This document shows positions 40,059 to 51,846 of a stretch of 64,000 bases of DNA, piece after piece; within the stretch, counting starts at the first letter, position 1; the number at the start of each line of letters is the position of its first letter. Under the pieces are notes generated by a model, which was not told the DNA's origin, ran no database searches, and saw nothing but the letters and a program-made list of their open reading frames with translations. The DNA lies in contig NZ_CP043026.1 in NCBI RefSeq assembly GCF_008086545.1, forward strand, positions 930,001 to 994,000. Direction: 5' to 3'. This DNA is from Spiroplasma chinense. GTDB lineage: Bacteria; Bacillota_I; Bacilli_A; Mycoplasmatales; Mycoplasmataceae. A program made the translations under genes and the position numbers.

Positions 40059-41474
40059 TTAGCCTTTAAAGAAGTCCCTTAAAACTTTTGCTTTTGGATT
40101 TGAAGCAGAAGGTTTGAATTTTCTAATTGTTTTTGCTTCAATTTGACGGATTCTTTCTCTAGTAACTTTTAATTCTTTACCAACTTCTTCTAAAGTTTTT
40201 GGTGAATCATATTTTGATAAATGTAATTGAATTAGTTTGTGTTTGTATCTTTGCACTTTTTCAATTGAAGTGTCGTAATGAACATCTAAAACGCTGATAG
40301 CTTCTTTTAAGTCTTCATAAGTTTCATCTTCACACTCTTGTGCAAGTCTAACTAAAGTTCTTAGTTTTGTTGGTAAAATACCAAATCTCATTCTAATAAC
40401 TTTTTCTTCTCTTGGTTGTAAGATTTCTGCAAATACATCATCAATAACTTCTCTTAAAGCTTCTTTTTCAGCATATTCATCTGGTGAAGAGATATCTTTA
40501 TCTTCAACAAAGTCTCCAAAGTGAGTATCATCTTCATCTCCAAATGGTTTTTCTAAACTAACTGGTTCAATTGAAAGTTTTTTAATTTCAACAACTTTTT
40601 GAGGAGTAATTCCTTTTCCAAATTTCTTTGCAATTTCTTTTGAAGTAGGTTCTCTTCCTAACTCTTGAGTTAATTGTCTTTCAATTCTTGTTAATTTATT
40701 AATTGTTTCAACCATGTGAACTGGAATTCTAATTGTTCTTGCTTGGTCAGCAATAGCTCTTGTAATTGCCTGACGAATTCATCATGTTGCATAAGTTGAA
40801 AATTTAAATCCTTTTTTGTAATCAAATTTGTCAACGGCTTTCATTAAACCAATATTTCCTTCTTCGATTAAATCTGCAAAGTCTAATCCACGGTTTAAGT
40901 GTTTACGAGCAACTGAAATAACAAGTTTTAGGTTTGAAGTAATTAATTTATCTCTACCTTCTTTTGCAATTTCTGGATCTTCATCTTCTAACATTTTTGC
41001 ATATTCAACTTCTTCATCTTTTGTAAGAATTTTTGAAGAACCGATTTGGTTAAAGTAAGATTTAATGATATCTTGAATTTTAGTATCATTACTAATTCCA
41101 CCAACTCTGTATTTTACAGGTCCTGAGTTTTGGTTTGCTTTTTTAAGATCTTTTTGTTGTCTTTTTCTTTCTGCAAAACCTTCTGCAAGTTCTGATGCAG
41201 TTTCTTCGTCTCCATCTTCGTCGTCATTATCTTCTATTGAAGATAAACTTTCTAAGTCCTCTTCATCTAAAAGTTCATCAGTGAATACTACATTCTTTTT
41301 GCTTAATTCTTCGTATAGTTCTTCAATTTCAGATTCTTCAACATCTTTAAATTTTTTGAATAATACGTCTTGTAATTCTTCTTGAGAAATTTCATTATCA
41401 TTCTTTTCTAAGTAGTTAAAAAGATATGATTTAAATTCTTCCATTGTTTCAAATTTTTTTAAATTAAGTGCCAT
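40059..41474 (-). CDS. rpoD: RNA polymerase primary sigma factor
   Basis: 471 aa. Region 2 [46 protein letters not shown] is canonical (split here for length). Region 3 follows, and region 4.2 has [27 protein letters not shown]. Between RMRFGI and PKTLEEVG there are about 60 residues ([13 protein letters not shown]...) where standard sigma-70 has about 6-8, so region 4 carries an insertion of about 50 residues. Start chosen at ATG 41474 (MALNLKKF) behind GGAGAGAATAAA; upstream ATG at 41489 lies in dnaG. The acidic region 1.1 is present. Confidence 0.95.
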
Positions 41475-41476
41475 TT

Positions 41477-43474
41477 TTATTCTCTCCATTTACTTTCTAT
41501 TTGCTTTATTTTTTCTAACAACCATTCAATTCTTTCTAAATAAGTTTTTTGTAATTCATAATCATTTGTAGAATCTATTTTTTCTTTATATTCAATTACT
41601 TCCATAGCTATTTTATAAACTTCTATTTTATCAAATGCATCTTCAATTGCTTTCTTAGTTTTAATTCCAGTTTCTTCTAAGAATAAGATGTTTTTCATAT
41701 AATAAATAACTTCTTCAAGTTTTTTATTAAAATTTGAAAGTTCATTTGCTATTTGTTGGAAATCATCACCGTTATAGTTGTTACTCTTATATTTTTCAAT
41801 AATAAATTTTGCTATAAGTTTTAGATTTGTATTTTCAAATCTAACTGAATTTTTCTCAATCAGTTCTAAGTTTTCATTACTTTTAAGTAAATCTAAAATT
41901 ATTCCTGCTTCTGAAAAATTCTTTTTAGCTTTTGCTCTTGCAAATAATATATCTAAGTTATTTTTAGATATTGATTTATTATTATTGGATGGGCTTACAG
42001 CTTGATGGTTTTCTTTGACTACTTGGTCAAAGTCATTTAGTGATTCCATAAAGAAACCACCTTGTTCCTCATCAGGTCCAGCCATTCAATGATCTTCAAT
42101 CATTTCATTATTAACAAACCCTTGTTCGTCATAAACATTAGATATTTCTCTTTCTATAATAGGTGTTGGTTCACTTATTACAGGATTATTTTTTAACTTT
42201 GTAAAATAATTTAAAATTGTTTCTTCATTAATTCCAGTTAAGTTAGAAAGTTTTGAAATAGAACTTTCTCTTACAATTAAATTGGTTTCGTGAGAAATAA
42301 TTTCAACCATATTATTTACAAAATCACTAAGTTGATTTGAGTCTTTAATATTGTATTGCCCTTGATAATACTCAAAAGCAAAATCAATTGGATGTAAAGA
42401 CTCTTTTATCATTTGATTAATTAAATTAGTTTCACCAGCAATGACCAATTCATCAGGATCTTTGCCGGTCTTATTTGAGATAACAGTTACATTTATTTTT
42501 CTGTCCATTAAAAACATTGCCGTTTTTAATGAGGCTTTAACTCCAGCTTTATCACCGTCTAAAAATAATTTAAAATTCTTTGTAACTTTTGAAAACAGTT
42601 TTACATGAAAATCAGTAAAACTAGTTCCCATAATAGCTACAGAGTTGAAAATACCAACTCTTTCTAAACTAATAACGTCCATAAAACCTTCTAAAATTAA
42701 TATTTCATTTTTGACTCTAATCTCTTTTTTTGCATTTGAAAAGTTATAAGCCAATTGTGATTTTTTAAAAACAATATTTTCCATACTGTTTTTATATTTG
42801 GGTTCGTCACCCTCTTTAAAAGCTCTTCCAGAAAATCCAATAGTATTTCCTTCATCATCTAATATTGGAAATACTATTCTGTTTTCAAAAAAACATTTGT
42901 TACTAATTCCTTTTGAATAAATCAAACCAGAATTAACAATATCTTTTTTTTCAAAACCTTTTTTTATTAAATATTCATACAATTCAACTTCACTAGCTGC
43001 ATACCCGATATTAAATTTAGATATTTCGCCTTTTTTTATGAATCTTTCATTTAAATAAGCTCTTGCAAGTTTTGCGTGATTTGAAATTATCAAACCATTA
43101 AAAAAATCTGCAGCAGCTTTATTAATTTCAAGAACTCTAGATTCAGCTGTCGTATGTTTTGGAGCTTCTCGCCCTTCATTAAGACCATCAATTTTTAAGT
43201 TGTAGTCTTTTGAAATAATGCTTAATGCTTTAAAAAAAGTTACATTATTAAATTCTTGCACGAAGGTAATTACATTACCCCCAGTTCCACAAACAAAACA
43301 TTTAAAAATCTTTTTGTCTGGTGAAATATGCATTGAAGGATCTGAGTCATCGTGGAATGGACATATAGAAAGATAATTTCTACCTTTTTTTTGTACATCT
43401 ATATACTTGCTAACCACATCAACTATATCTACTTTATTAATAAGGTTGTCAATTTGATGTTGATTGATTGCCAT
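41477..43474 (-). CDS. dnaG: DNA primase
   Basis: 665 aa in one frame when TGA at 42086-42088 is Trp. Zinc ribbon [14 protein letters not shown]...FKCFVCG (about 38-64), primase core, TOPRIM with LILEGFMD (about 255) and LFLDGDKAG (about 300). The last 200 residues are helical and probably bind DnaB. Ends 2 nt before rpoD. Synthesises RNA primers at the replication fork. Confidence 0.95.
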
Positions 43475-43490
43475 TCCACTTACCCCCCTG

Positions 43491-44858
43491 CTATTTTAAT
43501 TTATTATTTAAGTAATCTTTTAAGTCTTCAATTTTAATTCTTTCTTGTTCCATTGTGTCTCTGTTTCTTACAGTTACACTTTGGTCAGTTTCAGTATCAA
43601 AATCGATTGTAATACAGAAAGGTGTTCCAATTGCATCTTGTCTTCTGTATCTTTTACCAATGTTTCCAGTTTCATCAAAAGTAGCATCAAATTCTTGTAA
43701 TAAATCTTCAAATAAATTAAATGCTTGTTCTTTTTGTTGTTTTTGTAAAGGCATAATTGCAATTGAGTAAGGTGCAAGTGCGTATGGTAATTCCATAACA
43801 ATTCTTTCACCGTTTTCTAATTGTTCTTCTTTATAACTTTGGCAAAGTATTGCCAAAATTAATCTTTCAACTCCAACACTTGGTTCAATTACATTAGCTA
43901 AGTATTTTTGATTTGTAGCTGGGTCAAGATAAGTTAAATCTTGTCCACTATGTTCTTGATGTTGTTTTAAATCAAAATCAGATCTATGAGCAATTCCTCA
44001 TAATTCTCCAGTTCCAAATGGGAACTTAAATTCGATATCAACTGTTCTTTTTGCATAGTGAGCCAATTCTTCTTTATCATGTTCTCTTAAAATAAAGTTA
44101 TCTTTTTTTAATTGAACTTTTTCAAGTAAAAATTGTTGTACTTTTTCAAGTCAGTATTCAAATCAGTCTGTTGTATCATCAGGTGAAAAGAAGAATTCTA
44201 ATTCCATTTGTTCAAATTCTCTTGTTCTAAAAATAAAGTTACCTGGGGTAATTTCATTTCTAAATGATTTACCAATTTGTCCAATACCAAATGGTAGTTT
44301 TTTACGCAATGCTCTTTGACTATTTTTGTATTGAGTAAAAATACCTTGTGCAGTTTCTGGTCTTAAGTAAACTGTTGAGCCTTCATCTTCAACTACTCCT
44401 TGATTTGTTTTAAACATCAAGGCAAATTGACGAATGTTTGTAAAATTACAAGCACCACATTTTGGACACTTGATATCTTTTTCTTTGATAAAGTTTTCTA
44501 ATTCTTCATTTTTTCATCCACCAACATTCATGTCTGTGAATTTTTCTTCAATTAATTTATCTGCTCTTCATCTTGATTTACATTCTTTGCAATCAATTAA
44601 AGGATCATTAAAGTTACCTAAATGACCACTTGCTTTTCAAACATTTGAATTCAAAATAATTGAAGTATCTAGACCAATATTGTATGGATTTCTTTTTACA
44701 AAGAAATCTCATCACATTTTTTTTAACTTAGATTTTAATTCAGCACCTAATGGTCCATAATCTCATGAATTTGCCAATCCTCCATAAATTTCTGAACCTT
44801 GAAACACAAATCCTTGTGATTTAAGGTGAGCTATAAGTTTTTCCATCTCTAGTTTCAT
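43491..44858 (-). CDS. glyS: Glycyl-tRNA synthetase
   Basis: 455 aa, the eukaryote/archaea-type alpha2 enzyme found in mollicutes. Motif I region YGPLGAELK, motif [27 protein letters not shown] (about 205-230), motif [16 protein letters not shown], anticodon domain [10 protein letters not shown] CxxC pair set (CKECKSRW, CPKCGAC) marks the inserted zinc module. Start ATG 44858 after AGGAGATAAC. First gene of the glyS-dnaG-rpoD-trmK-nif3 chain. Confidence 0.95.
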
Positions 44859-44880
44859 TTTTGTTATCTCCTAAAACAAA

Positions 44881-44962
44881 AGGAATTTAGCGCGTCTTTG
44901 GACGATACTAAATTCCATACTTATGAATTTTCTACCTTATTAGTGTATTTGTCAATACACTA
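44881..44962 (-). promoter_or_regulatory. Two hairpins in the glyS leader
   Basis: Minus strand order: TAGTGTATT...AATACACTA (44941-44962), then GGAATTTAG...CTAAATTCC (44889-44923) enclosing CGTC-CAAA-GACG, followed by TTTTGTTTT. The second could act as an attenuator. No T-box sequence is present. Confidence 0.45.
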
Positions 44963-44968
44963 TGAGTG

Positions 44969-45751
44969 TTATTTATATTCCTCTTGGTTTTTATCGCTTA
45001 AATACATAGAAGCACTCTTTCTCAATATCTTACTTGCACTAATATAAACACCTAACTCGTTTTCTAAATAGTCAGATAAGAAGTTATGCAAAACTACAAG
45101 ATCTTTACTATCATAGTGTTTTTCAACTAAATAGTGAAATGTGTGTCTATCAAAGTTGTAAAAAATGTCTACAAAAGATTCTGGTTGAATAACCTCTCCT
45201 GGTCATAGACATTTTTTACAAACAAGAGCTTTTTCTCGATATTCAAACCTCATCATTTTATTTGTATTTTTTCGACATCTATAACAGTAATTTAAACGCA
45301 TCTTATATTGACTGTTTTGAATAAAAAACATTAAAAACATTAAATAGTTAACAAATACATTTGAATCATTGGCTATATTGTCTAAAACCACTTTTAAAGC
45401 ATTATAAACTTTAGAATTTTTAATCCCATATTCAGTTAACTGTTCTGTAACATTTACAATTACAGTGCAATAAATATAATTGCTATAACGTTTTGAAATG
45501 TTGAAATGATCATCTTTTAAGTAACCCGTTTTCAGCTTACTTACTTTGTCTTCTTTTCTTGCTTTAAATATTTCAAATTCACTTAATGAGAAAGTTTGTA
45601 AAGAATATCTATTCTTTGAACTTTCCTTATTTACTCCAGGCGCAAAAAAAGATAGCAAACCAAATTGCTTTGAATATACTTTTATTACTTTTGCATAATC
45701 TTCATAGTCAAAACCATTAATAACTATACCTTCGATTTTCGTAATACCCAA
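44969..45751 (-). CDS. recO: DNA repair protein RecO
   Basis: 260 aa. N-terminal OB fold (TKIEGIVINGFDYEDYAKVIKVYSKQFG), helical middle, and a zinc finger CYRCRKN...LVCKKC (about 172-200). Loads RecA on SSB-coated DNA. The start is taken as TTG 45751 because AGGTGAG lies just before it; GTG at 45760 would be within that ribosome site. Downstream of era, as in many Firmicutes. Confidence 0.88.
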
Positions 45752-45760
45752 AACACTCAC

Positions 45761-46663
45761 CTAGTAACTATCTTTATCGTAACCTAATTGTTTAATTGTT
45801 GAAGCTGATTGTCTTCATTTATCTTTTGTTTTAACAAATAATTCTAAATAGAATTGTTTGTTAAATAAGCTTTCAAGTTTTTTTCTAGCTTCTATTCCTA
45901 TTGATTTAATTTTACTTCCTTTATTTCCAATAATAATTCCTTTTTGACTTTTTCTTTCACAAATAATTGAAGCCATTACTTTAATTAAAGTACTTTTTTC
46001 TTCTAATTTGTCGATTAAAATAGCTACACTATGAGGAACTTCTTGTTCAGTTTGTAAAAGAATTTCTTCACGAATTATTTCTCTTATTACAAATCTTTCT
46101 GGTTGGTCTGTAAATTGTTCATCAGGATAAAATTTAATACCAGTTTCTGGTAACTCTTCTTTTATTTTTTCCATTAAAAGATCTAAGTTATTTCCTTTTG
46201 TAGAAGAAATTGCAATTATTTCTTTAAAGTCAAAACCTTGTTGACTTCATTGTAAAACCTTTTCATCTAATCTTTCTTTTTTTACTAAATCACTTTTAGT
46301 GACAACTAAAAAGACAGGTAAACCTCTCTCTTTTAGCGAGTTTAAAATGAACTTGTCATTTTCACCAATAAACTCATCACAAGGAGCTAAAAATAAGATT
46401 ACATCCACTCCTTTTGTAGATTGTAGTGCAACTTTATTCATGTGTCTATCTAATTCATTTTTTGCTTTGTGAACTCCTGGTGTGTCTACAAAAACATATT
46501 GACAATCTGGTTTTGTAAGAATTCCAGTAATTTTATTTCTAGTAGTTTGTGCTTTGTCTGTAACAATTGCAATTTTTCTTTGTAATATTGTATTTAATAA
46601 AGTTGATTTACCAACATTTGGTCTACCAACAATACCTATAAATCCTGATTTTATATTTTCCAA
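45761..46663 (-). CDS. era: GTPase Era
   Basis: 300 aa. G1 GRPNVGKST (about 13-21), G3 DTPGVH (about 60), G4 TKSD (about 121), and the KH domain with GIIIGNKGSKIKSIG (about 240). Binds 16S rRNA 3' end in 30S maturation. Start TTG 46663 chosen by GAGGAG 9 nt upstream and by normal Era length; ATG 46714 would overlap the upstream gene. Confidence 0.93.
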
Positions 46664-46679
46664 AATGATTTTCTCCTCT

Positions 46680-47855
46680 TTAAATTGTTGTAGCAGCTTC
46701 TGCTTGCTGTTCATTTTTTTGGTCTAAATATTGTTCAAATTCATCTTCAGTTTCAAACATATTTAAAACAATAGCTTTAATTTCTTCTCTATCTTTTAAA
46801 GTTCAAGTGTATCTTATTGCTGCTTTAAAACTTAATCATCAAGGCAAAATTAAAGCTAAATATGCATACATATACGCGTTTTTTGGACTTACTCATGCAT
46901 AATCTTGTACTAAAACAAATCCATAAATCATTAAGACCAATAAAAATGTTTGACTTGTTCAATAGAAAATTAAACTTATTTTATTGTAAGGCATTGCATA
47001 TGCTCCTAAAAAAACAAAGTAACCAAATGCCAAAATTAAATATTTCATTGTAGTATATTGAGTATTAAAGAACACATCTGTTAATTGAAAAACTGATGCT
47101 GTGATAATTGCAAATCACCCTGCAATTATTAACATTTTTCTTGCTCAGATTTCTCCTGGTGTTACTCAAGTTTTGAAAACAAAAGCATTTTCTTTGTCTT
47201 CTGTTTTTCTGTATCTATCAACTCTAATTCATTCTCTGTTTCACATGTTTATATCTTTAAACATTCCAATTAATGGTTTAAAAGATCTTACAGCTACAAT
47301 AATAGCAATTATTCATAACCATTGAGTTTTTAACATCTTTGCAACTTCAGATAAGTTTTTAAATTTTCTTAAAATACCTGCTCAATCAAGAATGAAAACA
47401 AAACTACCATAAAATAATGCTTCTGCTAAAAACAAAACATTAAAGATAACGGTAAATACTGTCGTTCCTTTTCCCATCGTCATATTTAACATAACAATCA
47501 TAACTGTTGACATTAATATTATGTGGTAAAGTTGAATAACTACCAACATATTTAAAACATTTAGTTGATCTTTTATTAGTCAAGCTTCATCAAGATCTGC
47601 AACCATAGCACTTCCAGCACTATGACCTACAACTAAACGAGCATAAACATAAAATAATGCTCAAATACCTTGAATTGGAATTAGATATGTTGCGCTACAT
47701 AGACATCTAATTCTTGCTAAAAAATCTCCTTCTGAAACCATGTTTACGTGTTTAGATTTCAAAAATCTTTTAGTATACATATTTCCAATAGGACCATTAA
47801 TAATTTTGTCCGTTAACTTTGGGCCTCTAGTTCGACTTCTTCGCATTCTAGCCAT
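46680..47855 (-). CDS. Polytopic membrane protein, 391 aa
   Basis: Very basic start (MARMRRSRTRGPK), then about eight to nine hydrophobic segments from residue 50 to 350, and an acidic tail EDEFEQYLDQKNEQQAEAATTI. GAGGAGGAATTAG precedes ATG. No family recognised; follows another membrane protein (16-nt gap) and precedes era, whose ribosome site overlaps its end. Confidence 0.7.
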
Positions 47856-47871
47856 ATCTAATTCCTCCTCT

Positions 47872-48546
47872 CTAACCTATAAATATATTTACAAAAATAA
47901 AGAAAAACCCCACACCCATTACTGAGATAGAACCATAAAATATTATTTTATAGTCTTTTCAAACTTTTTCTTTTTTTGCTAAATTAATTTGTCTAACTTC
48001 GTCATTTACAACTGTTTTTATTTTTTTATATTCTAATCATTTATTTAAAGTAGTAAAACCTACTGCAAATAAAAATAAAACTCATATAGAAACTAAACCT
48101 GAATTTGCATCCATTGTGTTCATTTGAAATAATCAGTGAAATATATCAAAATAACTTCCACCCATAATTACAAGAATTGTTCCAATTCAAATTCATACAT
48201 GTAATCAAGTTTTTTTCAAAATTACTGAGTGAATAAATTTCTTAGCATATAGTTCATTGAAATACCAAACCAATTCTCTAGAGTTATATTCCATAGCCCC
48301 TTTAAAAATAGTTCTTGCATAATCAACATCCCTATAAAGTCTTCTCTTGTCGACACCAGTAATTTTTGAAAGTTTAAGGTCATACTTTAACCTTTCAAAC
48401 ATTTTTTCTCCATCAACTCGAGTATGCAACCTTCTATTTAAAACTCTTCTTTGCAGGTTTGAAAAATATAGTGGTGAAAATACAATTAAAAATAATCCAA
48501 AAGCTGATAAAACATCGGTTACTATGGTTTTTTCACTAATTCACAT
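47872..48546 (-). CDS. Membrane protein, 224 aa
   Basis: One TM at about 12-30, then a basic cytoplasmic domain (RRVLNRRLHTRVDGEKMFERLKYDL...) to about residue 112, followed by three membrane segments at about 115-135, 148-168 and 200-222. AGGAGTGAAAAAT precedes ATG. No family recognised. Likely first gene of a transcript running into era and recO. Confidence 0.7.
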
Positions 48547-48621
48547 ATTTTTCACTCCTGACTAATCTTATTGATTATATAAAAATAAATGCCAAATTAA
48601 CATATAAATGAAAGATTGAAT

Positions 48622-48648
48622 AAAAAAATACCCACAAGTGGGTATAAA
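48622..48648 (-). terminator. Terminator after hypothetical gene
   Basis: Hairpin ATACCCACTTGTGGGTAT then T7 on the minus strand, right after the stop at 48649. Confidence 0.85.
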
Positions 48649-49359
48649 TTAATTTGCATAGTACTCTGGATGATATAGAAGAAATTCTTCAGATAATGAA
48701 ACGCATAAATCGCATAATTTTTTGTATGTTTCAAGTTTATTTCATTCATGAGGCATTGTTTTTGCACATTCCACAGATAATTTCATAAATAATTTCATAA
48801 ACTCCTCGTTCACATCTTTACGATCTGAAATTACAGGTGAGTGATTTTTGAAAATTAATATTGCATTTGCCACATATGAACAAAACTTAAATGTAAGTTC
48901 TCCCAAAGCTTCTTCTCCCACTGCTTTTAAAGTAAATTGAAATAAAACTTCAATATTTTCTCTTAAATCAGTGACCTTAAATAATTGATTTTTTAAATAT
49001 TCTAATTGATCAACAAAAGTGTAACTTTCTCTATTTTCAAATAATTCTAGATATTCTAAAGTTGGGTCTAAAGCAATATAGACGTCTTTAAACTTTGTCA
49101 TATCCATAAAAGGTCCATCTTCACCAGCCAACATTTTATCTTTAGCTTCTGAAATGAGTGCGTGAGTTTTATCTCAAGCTTTTGCCATTCCTACAACTAA
49201 AGGGTCAATATCTTTTGATTTTTGATCATCTAAATAACTTTTATCTAATAATATTGGCAAAATTTCATCTTCTTGCATATCGCATCCTTCATTTCTTGTG
49301 AAAGAGAAGATAAATTTTGCACCAATTTCATTTCAAAAATTTAATTCATTGTATACCAT
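48649..49359 (-). CDS. Hypothetical soluble protein, 236 aa
   Basis: Starts MVYNELNFWNEIGAKF after AGGAGAAAAGC. Acidic and mostly helical (DPTLEYLELFENRES, ENIEVLFQFTLKAVGEEALGEL). No motif recognised. Last gene of the C39-transporter to cdd block. Together with the gene at 49386 it looks lineage-specific. Confidence 0.65.
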
Positions 49360-49385
49360 AATGCTTTTCTCCTATTTAATAGATT

Positions 49386-50114
49386 TTATACAATAAACTG
49401 GTCTATGTCAAAAAACCCGTTTGTTTTTTCTATATAAACACCTAAATGTTCTTTAAAAAATTTATTGTTATTTCAATCTTCAATAGGTTCTTCTTTAAGT
49501 TGATTTAGTGAGTTTCTATCAACACAAAAGATTTCTTCACCATTTTCTTGAATCGAAAGATTTAATGGTGAGAATCCAATATATATTAATACACTTTGAA
49601 TCAACAGCATAGAAAATACATTTGCATTTTCCCCTACTCAATTTTGTGTAAGAAATCATAATCTATATTGAAGTAAAAATTCCACAACAGATTCAACTGT
49701 TTTTCTTCCATATAAATTTTTTTTGATATATACAAGAGTTGAAACAAAATCTTTACTTTTTTCACTTTTAAGATCGAAAAGCTCAGTGTTTTCATTATTT
49801 GGAACCAAAATACCATAAACTTCTTTTAGTTCATTGAGTGGGAAATTACAAATTTCCCCAGTTTTTGCTTCTGCTTCTTTTAATTTAAAAGTTTTATTTT
49901 TTAACTCTATTCAAGCTCTTGCTATATTTACAACTTCAGGTTCAAAGATGTTGTAAATTTCATCATCTAAAAATTCATCATCAACAAAACAATCATAAAT
50001 TTCTTCAAATGATAGATTAATTTTTTTAGAAAGTGCATAACTTTGTAAAAATTCACTTCCTACGATATTTCATATAAATTTGTTTTCGTATAGTTTTTTA
50101 GATTTAGAATTCAT
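49386..50114 (-). CDS. Hypothetical soluble protein, 242 aa
   Basis: MNSKSKKLYENKFIWNIVGSEFLQSYALSKK... helical, acidic, with TGA-Trp at several sites. NWVGENANVFSMLLIQSVLIYIGFSPL (about 178-205) faintly recalls Fic-type helices, but there is no HPFx(D/E)GNGR motif, so Fic is not claimed. Starts 3 nt after cdd. Confidence 0.65.
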
Positions 50115-50117
50115 TTT

Positions 50118-50519
50118 TTATCCTAAATCAGTCTTTGTAAAACTTAAAGGTAGGAAATATTCTAAAGTATATTCCCCTGAAAACTCATTTATATTGAAAA
50201 TTCAAATTTTTTGATCTGGATTTAACAGTTCAATAAGTGTCTGACGACATGTTCCACAAGGAGAGCCAACTCCTTCAGAATCTGTGTATAACGCTAAAAG
50301 CTCAACATCATCTTTGTTGTAACCTTGGGTTACCAATTGTGAAACCGCAGTTCTTTCACCACAAATTGTAGGGTTATATGCAGCGTTTTCTACATTAACA
50401 CCCTCAATTTTTTTGCCATTTTTTAGATAAATAATACATGCCACTCTAAATTTTGAATAAGGAACATATGCGTTTGTTCTTAAAACTTTTAATTCCTCAT
50501 AAACTTTATTTTTGTCCAT
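50118..50519 (-). CDS. cdd: Cytidine deaminase
   Basis: 133 aa. Zinc/catalytic motifs ENAAYNPTICGERTAV (Cys and catalytic Glu, about 45-58) and SPCGTCRQTLIEL (about 86-98). Deaminates cytidine and deoxycytidine for pyrimidine salvage. Homotetramer type, normal length. GGAGGTTTTTTT precedes ATG. Confidence 0.95.
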
Positions 50520-50541
50520 AAAAAAACCTCCGTTTTTTAAT

Positions 50542-50946
50542 TTATTGAACTAAGCTAATAATTGTGTTTATAAACTTTTCTAGATAAATTAAAAAACCAA
50601 TACCTACTGCAATAACTGCATTCAAGATACTTGCTGCCGCACAAATATCTTTAATTTTTTTGGCCTGAATGTTATACTCGAAACTTAGTAAATCTACAAA
50701 GTTTTCTACTGAAGTATTTACGAATTCAAATCCAAGTAAAACCCCAATTGTAAGTAAAACAATTGACCATTCAACAGTTGAAAGTTTCAACCAAATACCT
50801 AAACCAACACACAAGAATATTGCAATTAGATACACCAATAAAGTAGATTCTTCTTTAAATGCTGTAATAATTCCCCTAGCTGCATTTCCAAACTTATTTT
50901 TAACTCTAGTTCCAACCCTAGACTTTTTTCCATTCTTGCCTGCCAT
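50542..50946 (-). CDS. dgkA: DgkA-family lipid kinase (undecaprenol or diacylglycerol kinase)
   Basis: 134 aa, three TM helices. GIITAFKEES (amphipathic N-terminus), EFVNTSVENFVDLL (about 74-87; family ExxNTxxE motif with Asp), and KDICAAASILNAV (about 99-111). Phosphorylates undecaprenol or diacylglycerol. ATG 50946 chosen, with AAGGAGG 8 nt upstream. Located between ybeY and cdd, exactly as in Firmicutes. Confidence 0.92.
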   Translation of the reverse strand: MAGKNGKKSRVGTRVKNKFGNAARGIITAFKEESTLLVYLIAIFLCVGLGIWLKLSTVEWSIVLLTIGVLLGFEFVNTSVENFVDLLSFEYNIQAKKIKDICAAASILNAVIAVGIGFLIYLEKFINTIISLVQ

Positions 50947-50966
50947 ACTCAAACCTCCTTATAAAA

Positions 50967-51437
50967 TTATACTACTTTATACACTACATTAACTCTTTTT
51001 AAGATATTATTTGTTAAATCAAACATCTCTTTTTCTTCATTTTCTCCCAATTCATGGTCATATCCAAGGATATGTAAAAGACCGTGAACAAATAATCAAC
51101 ACATTTCTTCATAGATTTTGTGATTGTAAAGTTTTGCTTTATTCAAAGCTTCGTCATACGTAATAAAGATATCTCCAATTTCTTTAAAATCTAATTGTTC
51201 GTAAATTCCCATTGGATCGTCAATTGGAAATGAAATAACATCTCCAACATACTCTTTTCCTCTATATTCAGTATTTAACCTAATTGATTCTTCTGGTTTA
51301 ATAAAAGTTACTGATAACATTAAACTTTTATCAATCTTTAATTCATTTTTAGTATGAGTTAAAAGTTCTTCAAAAACTTTTTCGTATTGTTCTAAATCTT
51401 TATTATCATCTTCATAAATAATTGTAATTTCATCCAT
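50967..51437 (-). CDS. ybeY: Endoribonuclease YbeY
   Basis: 156 aa. Zinc motif HGLLHILGYDHE (about 116-127, H-x3-H-x5-H). Also EYRGKEYVGDVISFP. Acts in 16S rRNA 3' end processing. ATG 51437 after AGGTGAAAATT. Neighbour order ybeY-dgkA-cdd is conserved in Firmicutes; era follows 3.5 kb later, split by extra genes. Confidence 0.95.
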
Positions 51438-51468
51438 AATTTTCACCTATTTTTATTTATTATAACAA

Positions 51469-51846
51469 TTAATAAAGATTTGAAATCAAATACTTGAAAA
51501 TAGTGACTTTTTTGCCAAACAATAGAATTTGATTATTGTTTGGTAAAATACTGTCGTATTTTATATTTTTTATTATTAACATACCCTCTTTGTATTCTAA
51601 ATTTGAAGAAGATATAGTTTCATATCCAGAAACATATTCAATTTTTAAGTACTCTATTTCATTTATATTTATTTTATCTGGCATTATTACATAAGCTACT
51701 TTAACGGTTTTTTCTTCTTGTATTTCAACTTGAACAAATACACTACCATAATATATTTGAGTTTTTTCAAAAAATAAAAGTGATATTATGGTTATAAAAA
51801 TTAAAATAACTGATATAAATAATAATTTATGATTAACATTTTTCAT
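51469..51846 (-). CDS. Single-TM accessory protein of the C39 exporter
   Basis: 125 aa: N-terminal membrane anchor (LLFISVILIFITIISLLFF, about 8-26), then an extracytoplasmic beta-rich domain. ATG overlaps the transporter end by 14 nt, and it carries its own GAGG. Coupling suggests a membrane-fusion-like or chaperone role for export. Not recognised as HlyD: no long coiled coil is seen. Confidence 0.65.
   Translation of the reverse strand: MKNVNHKLLFISVILIFITIISLLFFEKTQIYYGSVFVQVEIQEEKTVKVAYVIMPDKININEIEYLKIEYVSGYETISSSNLEYKEGMLIIKNIKYDSILPNNNQILLFGKKVTIFKYLISNLY

Noticed and set aside
44881-44968. T-box riboswitch for glyS
   Set aside because: Leader is only about 110 nt and lacks the conserved T-box bulge sequence and specifier stem.
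49386-50114. Fic-domain protein
   Set aside because: A faint helix resemblance only; the HPFx(D/E)GNGR motif is absent.
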